In this document: in pieces, positions 11,780 to 22,300 of the stretch
How positions within the stretch are numbered: the stretch's first letter is position 1
How the letters are laid out: each line of letters opens with the position of its first letter
NCBI GenBank assembly: GCA_021018815.1
Contig: JAITYX010000003.1
Coordinates: 1,736,001-1,800,000 of the forward strand
DNA from: Talinum fruticosum
Taxonomy: Eukaryota; Streptophyta; Magnoliopsida; Caryophyllales; Talinaceae
Reading direction: 5' to 3'
DNA length: 64,000 bases
The notes under the pieces: generated by a model
Told to the model about the DNA's origin: nothing
Seen by the model: only the letters and a program-made list of their open reading frames with translations
Databases searched by the model: none
Program-made: the position numbers and the translations under genes

Positions 11780-13581
11780 TTCTCACTTCCTCTAACGAAC
11801 CCAGTAACATTCTTTACTCGTGGTCCTTTTCGAGGAAGAAGGTTTTTCGGAACCCAGATTTGAATGACTTTGGGCTTGGTCCGATTCTCGAGTCTTCCGT
11901 GTAGAGAACCGAGTCTGTATCTCTTTCTTTTGAAAAACTTTTCCTTTGGGAACTGGAGGTGATGGTTTCTTCTTGTAAACTAATCTGGACTTAGTCCTTC
12001 TTTCATTTTTATGAATAGGACCATGCATAGCTTTCCTGAATTTTATAGTTCGGGAATCATTTTTGAAAAGCTACGAGTAGGAATTGGATTCCTCCTCTTT
12101 GTGGAAACCAAGACCTTCCTTTCTGAAGGAGACACATTGGGATCCTAAGAGCATGTCAAGGTTTTTCGACCTTGAGTGAATTTTAAAACAAGATCTTGAG
12201 ACTCATTGAGCTTTTGCTTTAGCTGCTCATTTTCTCTTCGAGTGACTCAAACTCGGTCTCATTGGGTAGAGCACTAGTCTTGAGTTCTCTCGAGTGTAAG
12301 TCTCGGTTTTTCCAATTCATTTTTCAAAGAAATGCTCTCGGAGGAAATTGAGTCAAGTTGTTCTTTGAAACGAGAAGAATCGGAATTGGACTTTTTTTCC
12401 AAAGTGAAAATATACTTGGCTAGATCAGCTTTAGTGAATTTGAGGAAGTATTCAATTACCTCTTGAGGATTTGTTTCCTCACTATCTAAGTCCGAGTCCG
12501 ACTCTACTTCGACTTCCGAGTCGGAGATTGCCATCGGACATTTTGAATCATCTCGAGTCCTCGTCATCTTCCGATGAGTCCTCATCACTCCATGTGGCCA
12601 TCATGGCCCTTTTCTTCTTTCTGTCCCTTTTTCTCTTTGGACAGTCTTTGACTATGTGATCCTTGCTGCCACATTCAAAACGACCGGAGTTTTTAGTCAA
12701 AGATAACTTTGAAGGAGAAGAGTATTTACCTTTCCTTTTTTCTTGTCCCTTTTGTAGAACTCTTCTTTTGGCTTCTTATCCCATCTTTTGTGCTTCATCA
12801 TTCTGTTGAAGCCTCTCGCAATCAGTGCCATGGGATCCTCTTCGAGTCGGAGGAACTCGGATCGGCTTCTCCGGTTTCGAGGCTTTTAGCGTTATGTTCT
12901 TTTTAGTGCCGCCCTCGGCGTCCTCCTCTTCCAGGTGGATTTCATGAGTGAGAAGCTTCCCAATGAGCTCATCCGGCTTTAGAAGTGATAAGTCCTGAGC
13001 CTCTTCTATGGCGAGTCACCTTGGGACCCCATCTTCTCTTGGGTAGACTTCGAGTAATTTTCTGCACATTTCCTCATGGGAAATCTTCTTACCCAAAGAT
13101 TTGAGATTGTTGGTAATCTCGGTGAATCGAATGAACATCCGAGTGATGTTTTCTTCCGGCTCCATCTTGAATAGCTCATATTTATGAAGATACCGGCTTA
13201 TCTTCGCTTGTCCGACTCGATTTGTACCTTTGTAAGTGTTGACCAGGGTATCCCACACTTCTTTGGCGGAGTCACGAGCGGATACTCGATTGTATTCTTC
13301 TGAGCTGATAGCGCACATCAGAATGTTCATTGCCTTGAAGTTCTTTCGAACTTCTCTGCTTCCCCTGGAGAAAACTCAGCCTTTGTCTTGGGAACGAGTC
13401 TAAATTCTTCTGTCTTCATGGGAATGTAGTTTCCTTTTGTATGATGTCCCAAACCTCTTCATCATGATCCAGGAGGAAACATTCCATGAGTTTTTCCAGA
13501 GTGCACGAAATTTGATCCTTTGAATTTTGGTGGTCTGCTGGAAGATCTTCCTTCATCGAACTCTCCGTTGTTCCGAGCCAT
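11780..13581 (-). pseudogene. Copia gag, degenerate
   Basis: The start MARNNGEFDEG lies at 13581, just downstream of the primer site. A UBN2-type gag core follows (AKEVWDTLVNTYKGTNRV and MFIRFTEITNNLKSLGK, 13016-13330), then an acidic SEVEVESDSDLDSEE stretch near 12490-12540. A zinc knuckle lies near 12640-12690 and reads RFECGSKDHIVKDC: the first cysteine codon of the expected CCHC motif is CGT instead of TGT (12680-12682). The gag protein would form the particle that packages element RNA. Frameshifts and stops break the ORF. Confidence 0.82.
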
Positions 13582-13626
13582 TTGATCTTTAGACCTTTGG
13601 ATGGTTAGATCCTTTCCGAAAGGCTA

Positions 13627-13640
13627 GGCTCGATACCAAT
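13627..13640 (-). promoter_or_regulatory. Copia primer binding site (initiator Met tRNA type)
   Basis: Directly next to the 5' LTR the minus strand reads ATTGGTATCGAGCC, close to the consensus TGGTATCAGAGC complementary to initiator methionine tRNA. It fixes the LTR/internal boundary at 13641. Confidence 0.85.
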
Positions 13641-15251
13641 TGAAGGTTTGCTCGGGAAGAGACTGAATCACCCTAGAGGGAGGGTGAATAGGGTGGTGGA
13701 AGATTTTTCTTACAATCAAACACTTTTTATCAAGGCACGGACGGAGGCGGATTCCGAGTCCGAAATGGGGTCAGAAAAGTATGTACTCGAATTACAGAGA
13801 AAGAGTAAAGAAACGAGATAAAACTAAAACTTTGAATCTGTATAAGTCTAGATTGTACTCGAAAGTGAAGACGCAGAAAGTACGTGGAAACCCTCCCGGG
13901 GCAGAAAACCACGGACCGTGCTAATCCAAGCACGAAGTCAAATCCACTATTTTGAGTCCACAAAATACCGTAGATCGATCGAACCCGAGTTGCTCCCTTA
14001 TACAACTCTTTACAAGTTTTTCCTAGACTCGAAACTTCCTTTTCTCGATCTAGTACTTCCTAGCCGAGATAACCCTTACAGCTAGGGACAACCGAGCTGA
14101 GTTAACCCTTACAGCTCGAGTCAAGGGATCTTACTTAGACAAGTAAGAAAGAGAGTGTTTGTAACTAAGTACAAGACCTTACAACTCGGAATATAATGAA
14201 TTACAGAGTGGGAGTTGTAAGTAGAAGATTGAGAATAAATACAACAACTTTGCTCAAGTATATGTATTAACAATAGGTTCGGCCATCTTCAAGTCTTGAG
14301 AGTTGGCTTCTATTTATAGATGACCAACCAGCATAGCCGTTGAGTCCAGACTTCCGACTAAGAGTCCTTTGTGACCGTTGTTAAGGACTTTCCGAGTCAC
14401 TCGAAAGTATCCATTGAGATATGAACGTTGGACAATGGTTCTTAACTCCTTTGGAAGTCCCAAAACCACTCGGCGGTGTCTTGAAAGATACGGTGGAAAT
14501 TATCGTTAAGCTTGGCGTTTCGGTTTTCCGGATTTGGAAACAGACAGCCACGACACAATCTTTTGGGGCTAGGTCGGAGAATGGGAAAAGCCATGTCTCG
14601 CTGGTGATTTGACGTTTTTAAGCAGGTTACTTTTGTATATCAAAAAGTGTATCCTCGTTTGAATAACCTACAAAAGCAAATCAAATTGGTTCTTAAAGTA
14701 TAAAATACTTTGGTCCATGATTAGACATAGATAATAATATAATTAAGATAATTAAATGACTAATTATCTCGAGTCGGAAAAGGAATGAAATTTTCCGAGT
14801 CTAATATCCATGAAACTCAAAATTCCATCTCGAATTAGTCTAAGCGAGAATCAAGTTATACAACGAATATCGAGTGAAACAAACTTGATCTAGACTAAGC
14901 ATGGTTCGGACTAGAAGCACTCGACTATAACAGAATAGAACCTATAATATGAAGTCGGACCTGAGTGCGGTTATGCGAATACTAGTCAATTGAACATGCG
15001 ATAATTCTAAGTGATGAGAGACTCGAAGCTGGGTATGCAATATTAAGTTTAGATATGCTTTCCGAGTCTCACAGAGACAAGTAAGAATACATGAATTAAA
15101 TGCTATATCATTTAGAGGAAATCCTATATCACTCGAGAAAAGTTTCTAAGGTATAGAGAATGTCTTGGAATCAAAACTTTATAAGTGAGAAAGCCTTATA
15201 CCGATTCCTTTGGTAGAACTCAGAAATGTGCGGAGTAGAGTCGAGTCTTCA
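13641..15251 (-). repeat. Copia 5' LTR
   Basis: It is the partner of 4238-5846, with the same termini, and is followed by the duplication CATAA at 15252. It would carry the element's promoter. Confidence 0.93.
14310..14318 (-). promoter_or_regulatory. TATA box in Copia 5' LTR
   Basis: The minus strand reads TATAAATAG, conserved at the matching position (4903-4911) of the other LTR. It is the likely core promoter of the element and agrees with its minus orientation. Confidence 0.65.
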
Positions 15252-15256
15252 CATAA

Positions 15257-16600
15257 GTACCAAAAGGGCATGTGAAAGTGGTTTTCCCTTAGTCACATGG
15301 GGTAATGGACACTTGAGTGTAGCCGGAGTAGCCATCAAGAAAGCAATAAAAATGATTGTCTGGCTAATTTCTCTAGGAGTTGATCCATGAAAAGGAGAGG
15401 GAAGTGATCTTTCCTAGTGGCTTTGTTCAACCGTCTATAGTCAATGCAAACTCTCCATCCGAATTGGATCCTAGTCGGCACAAGTTCATTTTTATCAATT
15501 TTTACCACAATAATACTTGTCTTTTTCGGTACCACTTGAACCGGACTCACCCACTCACTATCTAAAATGGGGTAAATGATATTATGGTCAAGTCATTTCA
15601 AGACTTCTTTCTTCACCACCTCTTGCAAAGTAGGGTTCAAATGCCTTTGGTGGTCCCTAAAGGGTTTGGCATCATCCTGTAAAGAATACGATGTTGAACA
15701 ATGGAAGGACTAATGCATTTAATGTCTCCTAAAGTCCACCATATGGCATCCCGATTCTCTTTAAGCACTTTAAGCGAATGGTCTTCTTGGGTCCCATCTA
15801 AGTCTGATGCAATGATCACATGATAAGTCCCTTGACGACCTAGAAATGTGTACTTAAGGTTCTCAAGTAAGGGTTTCAATTCAAGAGTGGACGATGAAGG
15901 AACATTCGGGTTGGACTCAAGAGTTAATGCGGTGGGAGACATGAGGGGATGCATGAAATAATGCACTAATTGACTCAATGTCACATGGCTCCACATCACA
16001 AGCAAATGCATCAAACTCACATGTTGTCCATTCATTATCAATTTCATCAAATTCATGCACCAACTTATCAAAACAAAAGTCACTCGCCCAATTAAGGGTA
16101 GAGTGCTCCACATCATCAAATCCATTGGGTTGCTTTTGTAGGTTAAACACATTAACATCCATGGTCATGTTGCCAAAATTCAACTTCATTTTTCCATCCC
16201 TACAATTAATCAAAGCATTTGTCATAGCAAGGAATGGACAACCAAGAATTACCGGAATCTCATTTTCTAGGCAAGCAACCAATTCAGGTTCAAAAACAAC
16301 AACATCGGTGAGAAAGACAAATTCACCAACTTTAACTAAGACATCCTAAACCATCCGTCTTGGAAATCTAGTGGAACGATCGACTAATTGAAGTATCATC
16401 CTAGTTGGCTTGAGTTCCCCAAACCTAAGTCTTTCATAGACACTCAATGGTAACAAGTTAACATTGCACCTAAATCAAGCAAAGCTTTGCGAAAAATGTG
16501 ACTCCTTACAGTAATGGAAAGAACCTGGACAACCGAGATCTTTGTACTTTGTGGACATAGGGCTAGAGATGATAAAACTCACATTAGAAGTGAAGAAGAC
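15257..16600 (-). pseudogene. Athila protease and N-terminal reverse transcriptase
   Basis: The protease motif LLDLGA is encoded at 16465-16476 (Athila proteases use DLGA), followed by EIPVILGCPFLAMTNALINC near 16190-16270. A linker (KENRDAIWWTLGDIKCISPS, 15710-15780) leads into the reverse transcriptase fingers (VVPKKTSIIVVK; WRVCIDYRRLNKATRKDHFP, 15400-15530). The reading frame shifts several times. The gene continues at 4237 beyond the Copia insertion. Confidence 0.85.
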
Positions 16601-18402
16601 TCTTTTGGGCACATTTGTTGTTCGTTTGGTGGTGCACAACTCTTTGAGAAACTTGGCATATGGTGGCATTTGTGAAATGGCATCAAGCAAAGGAATGTTG
16701 ATTTTGACTTGATAAAATGTTTCTCGTATCTTATCAACATGGGCTTGGTCTTTCTTCCCTTTAAGATGATTTGGGAAAGGAGGAACGGACTTTGGAACCC
16801 TTGTAGGGAAGTAACCTTAGGGATAGATGTATCAACGATGATCGGAGTTTCATCTTCCTTAGGCTCTCCTCTACTCAATTCGGTGGGTGAACTAGAAAAA
16901 GGTTCATTTTCAACAGGACTTGAAGAAGATTTAGGAAGCACATTGGAATCACAATCAAAATGGGGATGGGGAGTTTCATCATCATTAACATCACAAGTAG
17001 GCTCACCAACATGAATATTAATTTCCCTCCTCGATCTCAAAGTAATCATAGCATTCACTTTGTGCACATCATTTTGTTCTTTCCCTCCCAGATCATTAGG
17101 AGGAAATGAAAAGCTTTCCCCTAGATTGACCTCGGGTTGGCTAGGAAACACACCCTTCTCCCTATTCACCATGTCAAATTGGGAGAATTGTTCATTCATT
17201 GCTCTCATTATTTTCTCCATGTTAGCATTCATTATCTTCTCCATGTCATTAATCCTTTTCTCTATCCTATCATAGTCATTATAACCTGGGAAGGTTGGGA
17301 TTGAGCTACAAACGGATGAGGGGGCCTAGTGATTTGTGAACTAGAAGAGTTTCCTTGGAAACCTCCTTGATTGTTAGGCTTTAAAGCATTGGACCCCGTC
17401 CATGAAAAATTTGGGTGCTTAGCCCATCCCTGAATGTAAGTGTTGGAATAAGGATCAAACTTGGGCCTTTGAAATGCCGCATTGACATGCTCATGGCTAG
17501 TAGCCAACTATTGAGTGAAACAAGGACAAACAATCAAAGAATGATCACTCGCTTGACATTGAGAACAAGTAGCTAAAGGGGTTGTGAAATTGGGCTTGAC
17601 CTTGTGCAGGAGCAAGCCCTTTAATAATGTTTTCCAAGGCAGCGACCTTCGTGTAAAAGTAACTCGTGTCATTAACCATATGCATCCCTCCCCTTTGACC
17701 ACTAATGACTCTAGCACTAAGACTTTCATCCCTTGTGGTTTTCCAATGCATGGTTTTTTCGACAATGTCCTCAAAGAAATCCCACGCCTCATCATCAGTC
17801 ATATTAAGAAAACCCCTTGACACATGGATCCGATCATGGTCCAGGTTTGTTGGTGAAGAACCTCATACACAATTTGGCACAAACGAGACAATTCAAGTCC
17901 ATGATGAGGGCATTGGGTCAAAAGGTCCTTAAACATCTCAAAGTATTTCCGGAAGGATTCTTTCTCTTGTTGCACAAAATGATTAATCTTATTCCTAAAC
18001 TCGACGGTTTTGCCATTTGGAAAATACTTTCTAAGAAAAACCCGCACAATTTCGTCTCATGTGGCAATGGAACAAGCGGGAAGGCTATACATCCACTTCT
18101 TGGCCATGTCTCGCAAGGCGAAGGGAATAAGTCTTAGCCTCACAATGTCGGTTGACACATTGTTGAAGTGCACCATTTGGCACACTTCCTCAAACTCTCT
18201 CAAGAACATGTAGGGTGCTTCGATCCCCGAAAAAGTAGGAAGCATTTGAGTGTATTGGGGCCAAAGAACAAATTGAGTTCCGGCTTAGAGGTCCAGGAGA
18301 TTCAAGCAAGAGAGAAGAGTGGACCTCGGTGGGTAAAAAATGTCATTTACGAGTCCTACGAGGTGGAGCCTCTCGTTCATTCTCTTGATCATTTTCAGCC
18401 AT
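16600..18402 (-). pseudogene. Athila gag, degenerate
   Basis: A likely start, MAENDQENERLHL, lies at 18402. A stop follows within about 40 codons. The gag core comes next (MLPTFSGIEAPYMFLREFEEV, 18180-18245; FLRKYFPNGKTVEFRNKI, 17990-18040), then DEAWDFFEDIVEKT near 17760. A CCHC knuckle (CSQCQASDHSLIVC) lies near 17520-17570, and then DPYSNTYIQGWAKHPNFSW near 17395-17460. A low-complexity linker (MEKIMNANMEKIMRAMNEQF) follows. Athila gag proteins have the same order. Frameshifts make it non-functional. Confidence 0.85.
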
Positions 18403-18621
18403 GCCTTGGCAAAATGGGGGTATGGGTTCGGTTATTTCGTTTATTTTAATTAACCGACCACTATTTGGATCCCGAGACCACACACTCATTCAACACAAGA
18501 ACAATGTCCCATTATTTTTTATATTTTCTATTTTATCTATTGTTTTTTCAAAAATAAAGCAAGAAAAGAGTTACATACAATATTCGATCAAAAATCAATG
18601 GTAATTTAGCGCTTCCATCCC

Positions 18622-18639
18622 CGATGACGGCGCCAAAAA
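18622..18639 (-). promoter_or_regulatory. Athila primer binding site (tRNA-Asp type)
   Basis: The minus strand reads TGGCGCCGTCATCGGGGA, close to the TGGCGCCGTTGCCGGGGA site typical of Athila and complementary to aspartate tRNA. It lies between the gag leader and the LTR that starts at 18641. Confidence 0.85.
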
Positions 18640-19476
18640 TTGTTCGATCATAGTTCAAGGGTTTAGATTATCATCCTCAAGGATGGATGAAAATTACCAG
18701 TTATATTTGATTGAAAGGGGATTTACTAAACGAACTAAGCTACTAACAAACAATTAATCTACCAAATTAACAAACACTTAAGACTAAAACCAATAATTAC
18801 GCTAAGCCAAGCTACCTAATGGTGATCAAACCCACTTGGGGCACAACAACCAAATTTCTCCTCAAACCGATCACCAACAAAATCACAAGTACTCACAAAT
18901 GAAAAGCAATCCTAATATCCACAACTAGAGAAATAAATAAAGAAACAATCCTAAATAGCCACCACTAAACAAAAATGTAAAAGATGGATTAAGGAAAAGT
19001 TACCTATCGCAAGCACCTCTAACATTAATTCCATGTTTAATTTCCATCACAATTCTCCAATCAATGTCACTCATTTTGTGGGTCTAATCATGAAAAACTA
19101 AAGAAAAGGGGGAAAAGAGAAAAATCAATGGCATTAGTGCATCTAAGGTGGTGATTAAGATTACAAAAGTGAGGAAAGCCTCTAACCTAATTAAAGGTGA
19201 GTCTTTAATCACTTTTGCCCTCTCTCTCACCTAAATAGGGGTTTTGGTGTGGGTTTTGAATAGAATCAAAACAGAGCATGAAGTAAAATACTTGAAATTA
19301 GCATCAAAGTAAAGGAAGTTTGCAAAAAGAATCAAATGAAAATATAAAAGATTAAACTTGCATTAATTTGAACCCAAAACATTAAGAGAGTTTACAGAGA
19401 GTTTACAAAGAAAGCTGCTAATAAAACCCTAAAAAATAGAAAAATGGCGAGCTCCTTTTTAGGAGTCGAAACAACG

Positions 19477-19485
19477 TTTTTATAG
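19477..19485 (-). promoter_or_regulatory. TATA box in Athila LTR
   Basis: The minus strand reads CTATAAAAA roughly 580 bp from the proposed LTR start, a plausible core promoter for the element. Confidence 0.5.
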
Positions 19486-19615
19486 AGCCCAAAAACTAAG
19501 TTGGCATGGTCGTGCCACATGGCAAGGTCATGACCGTGCTACCTTGCGGTCTGAAGGCTGCAAGGAAGAACATACTAGCACGGTCATGCCCGGTTCCGGC
19601 ATGCTCATGCCAAGC

Positions 19616-19815
19616 GGCACGGTGACGCTCCCAACCCACAATCACTAGTTTAGGCTAAAAACCCGCTAACCGGTGATTAGCGCAGTGGAAAGTAGGTCAA
19701 GGGCAAGGCTATAATAATATATATATTCTTAACCTACTTTCCGCTGCACTAATCACTGGTTAGCGAGTTGTTTAGCCTAAACTAGTGATTGTGGGTTGAG
19801 AGCGTTAATCGTGCC
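19616..19815. repeat. 200-bp imperfect inverted repeat inside the Athila LTR
   Basis: The arms (about 19616-19705 and 19725-19815) are near complements. For example CAACCCACAATCACTAGTTT on the left matches AAACTAGTGATTGTGGGTTG on the right, and GGAAAGTAGGT matches ACCTACTTTCC. The loop is a short AT-rich stretch near 19712-19730. Confidence 0.85.
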
Positions 19816-20060
19816 ATGAATTCTTGGCTATTTCTTCATGGATTGCTCTTCTGTTTCTCGGGCCCGCACCTCGAACCTTCATTTACTCCTTAAATTAAAT
19901 CCTTAATGGTATCCGAGTTTTCACTCCTTTGATTGATTGCCTAATAAAGTTAAAAAAACACATAAGAATCCTAAGTTAGAATTTATTGAGACCTAAAATC
20001 GAGTGTTAGGAGTGGCAAAAATGCCTCGGTACAAGCCCGAACAGTAACGCACCTGCTACA

Positions 20061-20991
20061 CCTGTTGTGCCACGGTAGTCTTAGGGTCTCAATTAGGTTT
20101 TGTACTGCCCTTAAAGTGACGTACCTATTAGGCTGAGGTTATCAATTGCCTATGGAGCGTTGGAATGACTCCATGTCCTCAGCATGAGGGACGCCGCAAG
20201 ATTGGCCCTCGTAGGCAAGGAATGATGAGGATGAGGGATGGGAGCATTGGTTGCCTCACACGTCATTTTCGATTGTGACCGACTACCACTAGCAACTATA
20301 CGCTACCGTTCTCCCCATAGACGGTGCCAAAATGTTTCGTTATGAAACCAATGTGCTGACTTGGATGATGATTTGGAGAGAACGGATTTAAGGCTTCGAT
20401 CATAGTGGTTTGAATCGGATGGATGAACTCCACGTGGAGGCAGCGAATTCTGGAAAAAAGGCAATCCTTAGGGGTAGATCCTTGGGAATGCCCCTCCGAT
20501 GCTAAAGTCAATGATCGGAATCGAATGAATAAATTGAGGAGAATCTTCCTCGATGAACATAAAAGGAAATTTTCACGGATTTGTGCTTTCTTATCGAGAA
20601 AGGTAAGGCTTTTGGATTTTGCTAAGAGTAGTAATTCTTGGGAATGGTAAAGTTATCATATTATGTGATGTTGCGCTAGGTGGGTATTTATAAGAGAATT
20701 AAATGGAGGTTAGAGCAGTAATTTTACCATAATAAGGTGATTTACCCTAACCATAGTAGGTTTTGAGCCTTACCAGGGCTAGTTTGAGAGTGGACTTGGG
20801 TTTGTACCTCAATTGTCCGACTAATTGGGCTTTGTTGGCTAGTGAAGTAACAGATGAGATGGAATTATCGGGAAATTGTTGTATCGGATATGCGTTAACA
20901 TGATCGTCAAGGTATGTTGTATCATTAAATAAATCAATATTTTACACCTTGACTATGAAGAAATGTATAGATAAGATCGTATGATGTATCA
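20061..20991. other. Decayed repeat DNA with a gypsy-like primer site
   Basis: No gene is visible. At 20315-20335 the minus strand reads TGGCACCGTCTATGGGGAG, similar to the TGGCGCCGTCTGTGGGGA primer site of some gypsy elements. The adjoining sequence starting TGTTTCGTTATGAAACC could be an LTR edge. I cannot find a partner LTR. Confidence 0.35.
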
Positions 20992-21001
20992 TTAAATAAA
21001 T

Positions 21002-21461
21002 GGATTTTTGAATGGGAATAATATGAACTTTAGCGGTATTGGCCAAAACTAATATGACTTTTTTCTTGGCCATGAACAGTAAGAACTTTAACACCATTTA
21101 ATGATTTCATAAGACAACCGAGTTTGGGGTCGAACTTGTCGAAAAGGCGACGTATTAGGTCGAGTTAAAATTTTGACCTTATATTTTTTAGGTTTAATGG
21201 CTACATAAGCTAACTTTTGTATATTAGGGAATTAACTAGAAAAAAAGAGCATGTTTATGTGGCCATTAAACATAAAAATACAAGGTCAAAATTTTGACTT
21301 AGCTTAACACGTCGACTGTATCGATGAGTTTCGGCCCCAAATTCGGTTATGTTCGAAATCGTTAAATAATGTTAAAGATCATAATGTTCACAGATCAAGA
21401 AAAAAGTCGTATTATTTTTGGCCAATACACCCAAAGTTGATATTATTCTCATCTAAAAATC
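21002..21461. mobile_element. Hairpin MITE, about 460 bp, with 10-bp target duplication
   Basis: The two halves are imperfect inverted copies: GGGAATAATATGAACTTTAG at the left end pairs with the complement of CAAAGTTGATATTATTCTC at the right end, and similarity runs almost to the centre near 21225. TTAAATAAAT occurs on both sides (20992-21001 and 21462-21471) as the target duplication. A 9-10-bp duplication with long inverted repeats fits a Mutator-like MITE; the class is inference. It has no coding capacity. Confidence 0.82.
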
Positions 21462-21471
21462 TTAAATAAAT

Positions 21472-22300
21472 CAATATTTTAGACCTTGACTCTGAAGAAG
21501 TATATAGATAAGATCTTTGGGTCAAAGACTGACTTTAGTTTTAAGTGGAACGATGAAATAGACCTTTGACTATTTACCTCCTACCCCTTAGACAACTCAC
21601 CTTCTATTCAATTGTCTCTCCATATCAACCTTAGATAGAGTGGATATTGCCCTAATAAAGGTAGAGTTATATAGTTTTTGTGGATTCTCTCGGTTGGCAG
21701 CTCTGTTCCTACTGAGGTACTCCCTAAGTTTCTCCTTTCGTGGACTTCCTCTTGGGTGCCTAATCTTATAATCCCACTGTTCCTCCGTTTCTTCATTTTC
21801 TAGGGGCTGGAGGAGCTCTCAATGCCTCAGAGGGAGGTACAAATGCTCTTTTGCAAGAGGTACGGAGATCCATGCCTCATTGATATGGTAGGGGAGAGTT
21901 GTTCTAAGTTACTCGTAGAGCTAGAATCTTGTCTAGTAATGATGCCATGGCTTCGATAATATGTGTTGAGAGTAACTACATAGTTCGCCTCTAGATGTCA
22001 TCTTGAGATTCAAGCACATGAAGCTAGGCAGTTGGAAATGTTCCCCTCGATGGGGCGTGATGACTCTCCTCATCACAGGCAATCACAGGCAATCTCTATA
22101 GTGACGATTGGGTTGTGTGTAGGGAGTTGATCCCCTGGGTTGGGATCTTTAGACTTTCCTACATTGGCGCATATTTCTTATGTGGCATTATGCTCTACTC
22201 GGGGTCTTCACGGACGGTACCAATGTTTTTGATGAGGTCCCGTCTTGGCCACTTTTATGGACCGTAGGAAGCCTACTCAATTAGATTAGGAATTTTCCAG
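21472..22300. other. Decayed gypsy-like DNA
   Basis: No intact ORF is present. Near 22207-22226 the minus strand reads TGGTACCGTCCGTGAAGACC, another weak primer-site-like sequence. The stretch may be internal sequence of an old gypsy element, but this is not demonstrated. Confidence 0.3.

Larger units (their letters stand above)
4238..15251 (-). mobile_element. SIRE-like Ty1/Copia retrotransposon, full length, nested in the Athila reverse transcriptase
   Basis: The two LTRs (4238-5846 and 13641-15251, about 1.61 kb each) begin TGAAG and end CTTCA, and the element is flanked by the perfect 5-bp duplication CATAA (4233-4237 and 15252-15256). The minus-strand order is 5' LTR, initiator-Met-type primer site, gag, protease, integrase, reverse transcriptase, RNase H, an extra 3' region of about 2.7 kb, polypurine tract and 3' LTR. 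Protease-integrase-RT order defines Copia. The length near 11 kb and an ORF after pol suggest the SIRE/Maximus lineage; that lineage call is inference. All ORFs are broken. Confidence 0.93.
1..20060 (-). mobile_element. Athila-type Ty3/Gypsy retrotransposon, partial, interrupted by a Copia element
   Basis: The order on the minus strand is LTR, tRNA-Asp-type primer site, gag, aspartic protease, reverse transcriptase, RNase H, integrase and a post-pol ORF, which is the Athila layout. Gag phrases such as REFEEVCQMVHF and DPYSNTY, the DLGA protease motif and the FIDD reverse transcriptase box are recognisable. The 3' LTR is outside the left edge, so total length is unknown. A complete Copia element occupies 4238-15251 within the reverse transcriptase. 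Stops and frameshifts occur throughout. The outer right end (20060) is tentative: it is the best TG...CA partner for the LTR start at 18641, and the target duplication cannot be checked because the other end is missing. Confidence 0.85.
18641..20060 (-). repeat. Athila 5' LTR
   Basis: The LTR begins TGTTCGATCATAG next to the primer site. A TATA box (CTATAAAAA on the minus strand) is at 19477-19485. The far end is set at 20060 because the minus strand there starts TGTAGCAGG; this is tentative. The LTR contains a long inverted repeat at 19616-19815. Confidence 0.65.
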
